A DNA stretch of 64,000 bases from Brevundimonas sp. MYb52 (GTDB taxonomy: Bacteria; Pseudomonadota; Alphaproteobacteria; Caulobacterales; Caulobacteraceae), in assembly GCF_002979535.1 (NCBI RefSeq), contig NZ_PCPB01000003.1:209867-273866 (forward strand). Direction: 5' to 3'. Below, one piece after another: positions 57,444 to 64,000 of this stretch; the stretch's first letter is position 1; every line of letters starts with the position of its first letter. A model generated the notes under the pieces. That model did no database searches, was not told where the DNA came from, and saw only the letters and a list, made by a program, of their open reading frames with translations. The position numbers were made by a program, and so were the translations under genes.

Positions 57444-57776
57444 GACTCGGTATCCCCTCTGAAGCTTTATCGAACCCGGTATCCCCCCGGGCCCGCCCGG
57501 CGGCGGCCGGTTCTGTCGATCAAGGCGGCCTCTTCGCCTCGGTTCGTCGCCCCGGAAAGATGCGACGTCGGAGGGTTCGCCTTGCCTGGGACTAGAAACT
57601 GACACATTCGACGCGTCAACCATTTCGGGTTAAATATTGCTGTTATTCAATATAATGAGCAAACTAATCACTAGAATTGACCGTTGAGTTCCGTGTTTGA
57701 GCAATGCTATCGCTGTCAAAGGGCGTTCTGGTGTGGGCGCGCGTGAAATTTCAGAGCCAATTGTGACGGGGTGGCC
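57444..57776. other. Divergent spacer between TonB receptor and ggt genes
   Basis: A 333-bp region. The receptor side is very GC-rich; the middle (about 57630-57690) is AT-rich and includes TATAAT and TTGACC-like pieces but no convincing paired promoter. One GANTC site (57444-57448) touches the receptor start. No small gene or RNA could be supported. Confidence 0.5.
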
Positions 57777-59513
57777 ATGCGTTCTCATCTGAAGATTTTG
57801 GCGATTGCGGCGGCGGCCCTGTTGGCGGCGCCGGCGATGGCGCAGCAAGCGCCGGTCCAGACGCGGCCGGCGGTCGGCAGCGGCGGCGACATCGTCAACT
57901 ATGGCCAGATCCACAGCCCGACGATCGGGCGCGGCGGCATGGTGGTGAGCCAGAGCGCCCTGGCGACCCAGGTCGGCGTCGACATCCTGAAGCAGGGCGG
58001 CAACGCGGTGGACGCGGCCGTGGCCGTGGCCTTCGCCGAGGCCGTGACCCTGCCGCGCGCCGGCAATATCGGCGGCGGCGGCTATATGATCGTCCACATG
58101 GCGGCGACAGCGGATCGCCCGGCGGCGGACATCGCCATCAACTATTACGGCACGGCGCCGCGTGCTGTGACGCCGGACTTCCTGCTGGACGACAGCGGCA
58201 AGTTCGACCGCCGCGCCCCCTCCAGCTTCCGCAATGTCTCGGTGCCCGGCACGGTCGCGGGCATGTGGGAGGCGCACAGGCGCTTCGGCGCCCTGACCTG
58301 GGCCCAGGTCGTGGCCCCTTCGGTCACGCTGGCTGAGGACGGGGTGATCCTGTCGGACGGCGAGGCGGACGCCACGGCGGGTCGCGCCACGGTCCTGGCC
58401 ACCGATCCCGGCGCGCGCGAAGCCTATCTGAAGGCCGATGGCACGCCTTACCGCGCGGGTGAACGGTTCAAGCAGCCGCAACTGGCCTGGAGCCTGCGTC
58501 AGGTGCAGCAGGGCGGGGCCGACGCCTTCTATCGCGGCGACCTGGCCAAGAAGATCGTCGAGGGCGTGCAGGCGCGCGGCGGCATCATGGACGCGCAGGA
58601 TCTGGCCGATTACCGCGCCGACGTGACGGCCCCGATCTGGTCCACCTATCGCGATCACCGCATCGCCTACATGCCGCCGACCGCGTCTGGCGTCAGCGTG
58701 GCCGAGGGGCTGAACCTGCTGGAGCACTTCCCCATGCGCGAACTGCGCTGGGGCAGCGTGGACAGCCTGCATCTGATTTCCGAGGCGATGAAGATCGTCT
58801 CCTCGGACCGCCGCCTGATCGGCGGGGCGCCCCAGTGGACGACCCCGGCGCAGGGCCTCGCCAGCAAGGAATTCGCCGCTGAGCGGGTCAAGCTGATCGC
58901 GATGGATCGCTCGCTGGCCGCTGCCGACATCCCGGAGGGCAACCCCTATCCCTATGAGAGCCAGGACACGACCCACTTCTCGGTGGCCGACGCCCACGGC
59001 AATGCGGTGTCGAACACCTATACCCTGTCCAACTCCTACGGCGCCCACGTCGCCCCGGTGGGGACGGGCATCCTGCTGAACAACTCGCTCGACAACTTCT
59101 CGTGGGGGACGCGAGGCGAGCCGAACTCGCCTGCGCCGGGCAAGCGCCTGGGCTCGACCATCACGCCGATGATCGTCTTTGACGACGACAAGCCCTGGCT
59201 GGTCACCGGCACGCCCGGCGGCGGCTACATCATCGCCACCATGGTCCAGTTGATCTCCAACGTCATCGACCACCAGTTGAACATCGCCGAGGCGGCCATG
59301 CGTCCACGCTTGAACCAGGGCGGCGGCGACAGCCCGCTGGAGCTGGAAGGCGGCTTCTCGCCCGATGTCGAGCGCCTGCTGCGCGAGCGCGGCCACACGG
59401 TTCGGCCGTCCATGACAATGGGCAGCACCCAGTCCATCATGATCGAGGGCGATCGATTCCTGGGGGCGGCGGACACGCGGCGGCCCGACGCCCTGGCGCT
59501 CGGCGTCCAGTAA
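57777..59513 (+). CDS. ggt: Gamma-glutamyltransferase
   Basis: A 578-residue periplasmic Ntn hydrolase precursor. The signal peptide ends AMA (22). Predicted autocleavage and nucleophile Thr398 in QDTTHFSVADAHGNAV, GNIGGGGYM near 97-105 and the later GTPGGGYI form the active site. It hydrolyses or transfers the gamma-glutamyl group of glutathione and gamma-glutamyl peptides. Length matches E. coli GGT. ATG at 57777; a GTG two codons earlier is possible. Followed by the metalloprotease gene after 26 bp. Confidence 0.95.
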   Translation: MRSHLKILAIAAAALLAAPAMAQQAPVQTRPAVGSGGDIVNYGQIHSPTIGRGGMVVSQSALATQVGVDILKQGGNAVDAAVAVAFAEAVTLPRAGNIGGGGYMIVHMAATADRPAADIAINYYGTAPRAVTPDFLLDDSGKFDRRAPSSFRNVSVPGTVAGMWEAHRRFGALTWAQVVAPSVTLAEDGVILSDGEADATAGRATVLATDPGAREAYLKADGTPYRAGERFKQPQLAWSLRQVQQGGADAFYRGDLAKKIVEGVQARGGIMDAQDLADYRADVTAPIWSTYRDHRIAYMPPTASGVSVAEGLNLLEHFPMRELRWGSVDSLHLISEAMKIVSSDRRLIGGAPQWTTPAQGLASKEFAAERVKLIAMDRSLAAADIPEGNPYPYESQDTTHFSVADAHGNAVSNTYTLSNSYGAHVAPVGTGILLNNSLDNFSWGTRGEPNSPAPGKRLGSTITPMIVFDDDKPWLVTGTPGGGYIIATMVQLISNVIDHQLNIAEAAMRPRLNQGGGDSPLELEGGFSPDVERLLRERGHTVRPSMTMGSTQSIMIEGDRFLGAADTRRPDALALGVQ

Positions 59514-59539
59514 ATCTCAGTCACCGCGGGGGGCGGCTC

Positions 59540-62017
59540 ATGTTGCGCAAGGTTCTGCTGGCGAGTGTCGCCGGATTGGTCGTGGTCGCAGGGGCGGCGC
59601 CGGTTCTGGCTCAGGCTCAGGCGGGGGCGTCGGCTGCAGCGGCCTCAGCGGCTTCGGCCTGGCAGGATGGCCTGTTCGGCGTGAAGCTGGACCGGCAGAA
59701 GGGCAAGGCAAGCGTGCGCCTGCCGGCGCCCGGCGCGGACGGGGTGCTGGGGCGCTACCTCTATCAGCCTGGTCTGTCGGCAGGGCTGGGCATGGACGGA
59801 GCAGGGCTGGACCGCTCGGGTCTGGGCCAGGCCCAGGTCGTGGTTTTCCGCAAGGTCGGCAATCGCGTCTTCGCTGCGTTCGAGAACACCCGCTTTCGCG
59901 CCGTGGACGCCGACGCCGACCAGGTGAACGCGGTCGCCGCCTCCTTCTCGCCCTCGGTGGTCTGGTCCGGCGAGGTGGTCGAGACGGGCGCGGACGGATC
60001 GGTCAGCGTGGACCTGTCGGGCTTCCTCGAACGCGACGCGATCAACGCCGTGGGTCGCCTGAAGCGGGCGCGGTTGGGCACGTTCAAGGCCGCGCCGACC
60101 CTGGGCTATCTCGACGCCGACCAGACCCTGGTCTTCCCTGACAATGTCGAGTTCCAGACGGTCCAGACCTTCACCAGCGATGAGCCGGGGGCCGAGCTGT
60201 CGCGCGTCTCGCCGGAATCGCGCTCGGTCACCCTGACGGTGCGCCATTCCTTCATCCGCCTGCCCGACGACGGCTTCCAGACGGTGCTGCACGACCCGCG
60301 CTCGGGCACTTCGGCCCAGATCATGGTGACGGACTTCGCCGCCGATCTGGATCAGCCGGTGGTCAGCCGTCTGGCCCGCCGCTTCCGGCTGGAGAAGACC
60401 GATCCGAGCGCAGCGCGCTCGACGGTGAAGAAGCCCATCGTCTTCTATGTGGATCGCGCCGCCCCGCCCGCCATCCGTCAGGCCCTGATCGAGGGCGGCG
60501 ACTGGTGGGCGCAAGCCTTTGACAAGGCCGGCTATATCGACGCCTTCCGCGTCGAGTTGCTGCCCGAGGGGGCGCATCCGATGGACGCGCGCTACAACAT
60601 CGTCTCCTGGGTTCACCGCGAGACGCGCGGCTGGTCCACCGGCACCAGCGTCAACGATCCGCGCACCGGCGAGATCGTGCGCGGCGTGGTGCAACTGGGC
60701 TCCCTGCGCGACCGGCAGGACAAGATGATCTTCGAGGGGCTGGTCGGCGCCGCCAAGAGCGGCACGGGCGGCGAAGACGATCCCGACCGTCTGGCCTATC
60801 AGCGCCTGCGCCACCTGTCGGCGCACGAGATCGGCCACGCCCTGGGCATCGCCCACAACTTCGCCGCCTCGACCTTCGAGGATCGGGCCTCGGTCATGGA
60901 CTATCCGGCGCCCTGGGTGATCGCGGACGGCGAGCGTCTGGACTTCAGCCGCGCCTATACGACCGGCGTCGGCGCCTGGGACCGCTATGTGGTGGACTGG
61001 CTCTATGGCGATGCGCCGGGGCAGGACCCGGTCGCGCGCCGCGCCGGGCTGGCCGCCGAGACGCAGGCCAAGGGCTATCGCTTCGTCAACGACACGGACA
61101 CCCGGCCTCTGGGCAGTCTGCAGCCCTACGCCGCCATGTGGGACAACGGGACTGATCCGGTCGCCGAGTTCGCCAATGTCTTGGCGGTGCGGCGTATCGC
61201 TCTGTCGCGCTTCGGCCTAGCCAACCTGCCGGCGGGCGCGCCAGCGGCGGACCTGCGACGCGTCATCGTGCCCATCTACCTCTATCACCGCTATCAGAGC
61301 ACGGCGGTCGGGCGGCAGATCGGCGGCGTGAACTATGGCTACGCCATCAGCGGCGACGGCCATGAGCGGGCCGCGGTCGTGCCGGCGGACAAGCAGCGTG
61401 CGGCGCTGGAGGCCCTGATGCAGGCCCTGTCGCCGGCCGAACTGGATCTGCGCGACGACCTGATCGATCTGTTGTCTTCGGCCCAGTCGGGCAATGGCGA
61501 CCGACAGACGGAGATCGAACTGTTCGAAGGCAAGACCGATGCCGTGTTCGATCCCTCATCGGCAGCGGCGGCGGCGGCTCAGGTGGTGTTCGAGACCCTG
61601 TTGGCGCCTGAGCGGCTGAATCGTCTGGTCGAGCAGCAGCGTCTTGATGCGGGGCAGTTGGGCCTGATCGAGGTGCTGGACCGGACAGCGACGGCGGTGG
61701 GGCCGGGCGGGAGTCTCAGCCCGCGTCAGGCCGAGCTGCGCCGAGTCGTTCGCGCCCGCTACGCCGCCTATCTGGCCGCCCTGATCCAGGGCAAGGACCT
61801 GTCGTCGACGGCGCAGGGTGCGGTGCGTGACAGCGCGCGCCGCTTTGGCGAACAGTTGAAGCGTTGCCGCGGCGATCGGCTGGAAACGGCCCAGTGCGCC
61901 TGGCTGGCGGAAGTCCTTACCGGGCCGTCAGAGGGCCTGAAGGCGCTCAGCGAAACCCTGCCGGTCGCCCAGGCCGTGCCTCCGGGCGCGCCGATCGGCG
62001 GCGGCGAATGGCATTGA
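59540..62017 (+). CDS. Exported zinc-dependent metalloprotease (DUF5117-type)
   Basis: An 825-residue protein with a signal peptide (MLRKVLLASVAGLVVVAGAA). The zinc site HEIGHALGIAH is at 429-439, with a likely metzincin Met-turn in ASVMDYP about 20 residues later. N-terminal DUF5117-like domain (about 90-260) has LSGFLERD and PDNVEFQT. These large exported proteases are common in Bacteroidetes and Caulobacterales; the substrate is unknown. Probably in one operon with ggt. Confidence 0.9.
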   Translation: MLRKVLLASVAGLVVVAGAAPVLAQAQAGASAAAASAASAWQDGLFGVKLDRQKGKASVRLPAPGADGVLGRYLYQPGLSAGLGMDGAGLDRSGLGQAQVVVFRKVGNRVFAAFENTRFRAVDADADQVNAVAASFSPSVVWSGEVVETGADGSVSVDLSGFLERDAINAVGRLKRARLGTFKAAPTLGYLDADQTLVFPDNVEFQTVQTFTSDEPGAELSRVSPESRSVTLTVRHSFIRLPDDGFQTVLHDPRSGTSAQIMVTDFAADLDQPVVSRLARRFRLEKTDPSAARSTVKKPIVFYVDRAAPPAIRQALIEGGDWWAQAFDKAGYIDAFRVELLPEGAHPMDARYNIVSWVHRETRGWSTGTSVNDPRTGEIVRGVVQLGSLRDRQDKMIFEGLVGAAKSGTGGEDDPDRLAYQRLRHLSAHEIGHALGIAHNFAASTFEDRASVMDYPAPWVIADGERLDFSRAYTTGVGAWDRYVVDWLYGDAPGQDPVARRAGLAAETQAKGYRFVNDTDTRPLGSLQPYAAMWDNGTDPVAEFANVLAVRRIALSRFGLANLPAGAPAADLRRVIVPIYLYHRYQSTAVGRQIGGVNYGYAISGDGHERAAVVPADKQRAALEALMQALSPAELDLRDDLIDLLSSAQSGNGDRQTEIELFEGKTDAVFDPSSAAAAAAQVVFETLLAPERLNRLVEQQRLDAGQLGLIEVLDRTATAVGPGGSLSPRQAELRRVVRARYAAYLAALIQGKDLSSTAQGAVRDSARRFGEQLKRCRGDRLETAQCAWLAEVLTGPSEGLKALSETLPVAQAVPPGAPIGGGEWH

Positions 62018-62025
62018 ACCACCGG

Positions 62026-62052
62026 CTGGCGGGAGCTTAACGCTCCCGCCAG
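62026..62052. terminator. Hairpin over the convergent stops of protease and P1 genes
   Basis: CTGGCGGGAGC (62026-62036) and GCTCCCGCCAG (62042-62052), loop of 5 nt. The P1-family stop codon (62037-62039) is inside the loop. No T-run. Confidence 0.6.
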
Positions 62053-63157
62053 GTCTTGCCGGTGACGCCCTCATAGTTGGTCGCGTGATAGACGCCGCGC
62101 GCGACGGCTCGCGCCAGGACGTCGGCGGCGACATTGCCCAACTGGGCCACCGCGACCTGACGCAGGGCCGGGTTGTCGATGACCTTCTTGCCGGTGGACA
62201 GGCTGAACAGGGTGTCGCCGTCGAAGGGCGCATGGGCGGGGCGGATGGCGCGGGCCATGCCGTCCTGCGCCATGATGGCCACGCGTTGAAGCTCGACGCG
62301 GGTCAGGGCGACGTCGGTGGCGATGCAGGCGATGGTGGTGTTCTCGCGCGGTTGGGGCCGGAACTTGGACGCCCCCCAGTCCTCGGCCGAGGCGTGCAGG
62401 CCCGATGAGCCGAGGCCGCCGAACTCGTCGCCGATCTCATAGGGGGCGGCCCAGAAGCTCTTGCCGCCCGGCGCGATGACCGAGCCGACGCTGTTGACCG
62501 CCACGATGGCGCCGACCGTCCAGCCCGAAGCCATGACCGCCGAGGCCGAGCCGATGCCGCCCTTCAGCGCGCCCGCTTCGGCGCCATAGCCCGCGCCGGC
62601 GGTGCCGAGGTCGAAGCGGTCGCTGGCGGCCTCCAGCGCCTGAACCGACAGGCGGCGATAGGGGGGCTCCATCTCCCACTTCTTGTCGCCGCCGTTGGCC
62701 AGATCATAGAGGCAGGCGGTGGGGATGATGGGCGAGGGGGGTACGCCGGGCGCGCCGCCCATGCCGTAGCCGCGACCGCGCATCCCCATCCAGGCGGCGA
62801 CGCTGTCGGCCGAACCGAGGCCATAGACCGACCCGCCCGACAGGATGATGGCGTCCACCTCCTGCACCAGGTTTTCGGGGCGCAGTACGTCGGTCTCGCG
62901 ACCGGCGGGACCGCCGCCGCGCACGTCCACGGCGGCCACGGCGGGTTTTTCGGCCAGGATGACGGTGACGCCGGTACGGACGCCTGCGTCATGGGCCTGA
63001 CCGATCTTGATGCCCTCGACATCGGTGATCAGGTTCAGCGGGCCGGTGCGGCCCGAGGCGCGAGCGGCGGACTGAGCGGCCGGTTTGGCGCTGGCGGCGG
63101 CGCCGGCGGCGGAGGCGGCGGCGCCGATCAGGGCCGAGCCGAGGACGGTTCTGCGGT

Positions 63158-63161
<4 letters not shown>
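62037..63161 (-). CDS. P1-family (S58/DmpA-NylC-type) Ntn peptidase, exported
   Basis: A 374-residue protein with a Tat-like signal (MNRRTVLGSALIGAAASAAG). The DmpA/NylC fold shows VDVRGGGPAGRETD near 79-92, SGGSVYGLGSADSVAAW near 108-124 and the likely autocleavage and nucleophile site Thr275 in ENTTIACIATD. Members are aminopeptidases, beta-peptidases or nylon-oligomer hydrolases, cut into two chains on maturation. ATG at 63161 overlaps the ABC ATPase stop, so it is translated with that gene. Confidence 0.9.

Positions 63162-64000
<839 letters not shown>

Overview
The window is high-GC, densely coded alphaproteobacterial chromosome that fits Caulobacterales, most likely Brevundimonas or a close relative (inference, no database search). 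The pointers are a GANTC methyltransferase of the CcrM type, a SciP (DUF1153) gene beside the hook gene flgE, divergent sigma-54-like promoters between fliK and flgK, a RegB/RegA pair behind a cyo quinol oxidase operon, and many TonB/peptidase genes. No prophage, insertion sequence, CRISPR array or recognisable defence island was seen.

Layout. 1-9.1 kb: genome maintenance genes, mostly leftward: smc (cut by the window edge), two DsbA-like thiol oxidoreductases, an unknown protein, a DciA/DUF721 protein, mutY (rightward), a glycogen-debranching-type glycosidase with a GT4 glycosyltransferase, and ccrM. 9.4-15.7 kb: murC, a small membrane protein, murB, an MFS exporter, a PEBP protein and a cyclopropane fatty acid synthase. 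15.7-24.2 kb: sciP and the hook genes flgE, flgD and fliK (leftward), facing flgK and flgL (rightward) across a 381-bp control region. 24.4-27.9 kb: a four-gene MCE/Mla lipid transport operon. 27.9-36.7 kb: a CoA-transferase pair, an S9 peptidase, a LysR regulator divergent from malate synthase G, and an MHS-type MFS carrier. 36.8-43.8 kb: cyoABCD, SURF1, regB and regA in one transcription unit. 43.8-48.1 kb: a DUF808 membrane protein, tRNA-Lys(CTT), an APC permease overlapping an HPt gene, a chorismate mutase and a ferredoxin-NADP reductase. 48.1-64 kb: a run of peptide-handling genes: DPP IV-like peptidase, amidase, iron-permease-like protein, AbgB-like M20 hydrolase, TonB receptor, gamma-glutamyltransferase, zinc protease, P1-family Ntn hydrolase and a peptide-type ABC ATPase (cut by the edge).

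How they work together. CcrM and SciP are cell-cycle regulators, and GANTC sites lie in several leaders here, most densely (three in 37 bp) upstream of sciP. Hook genes appear to be driven by divergent sigma-54 promoters. The terminal oxidase operon carries its own assembly factor and redox sensor. The right end looks like a scavenging system for peptides or gamma-glutamyl compounds.

Non-coding structure includes two families of intergenic palindromes and several hairpins that overlap the stop codons of convergent genes. Nothing here is convincingly a new biological system. The best leads are a 27-codon ORF coupled to flgK, the GANTC/CtrA-like arrangement before sciP, and the peptidase cluster.
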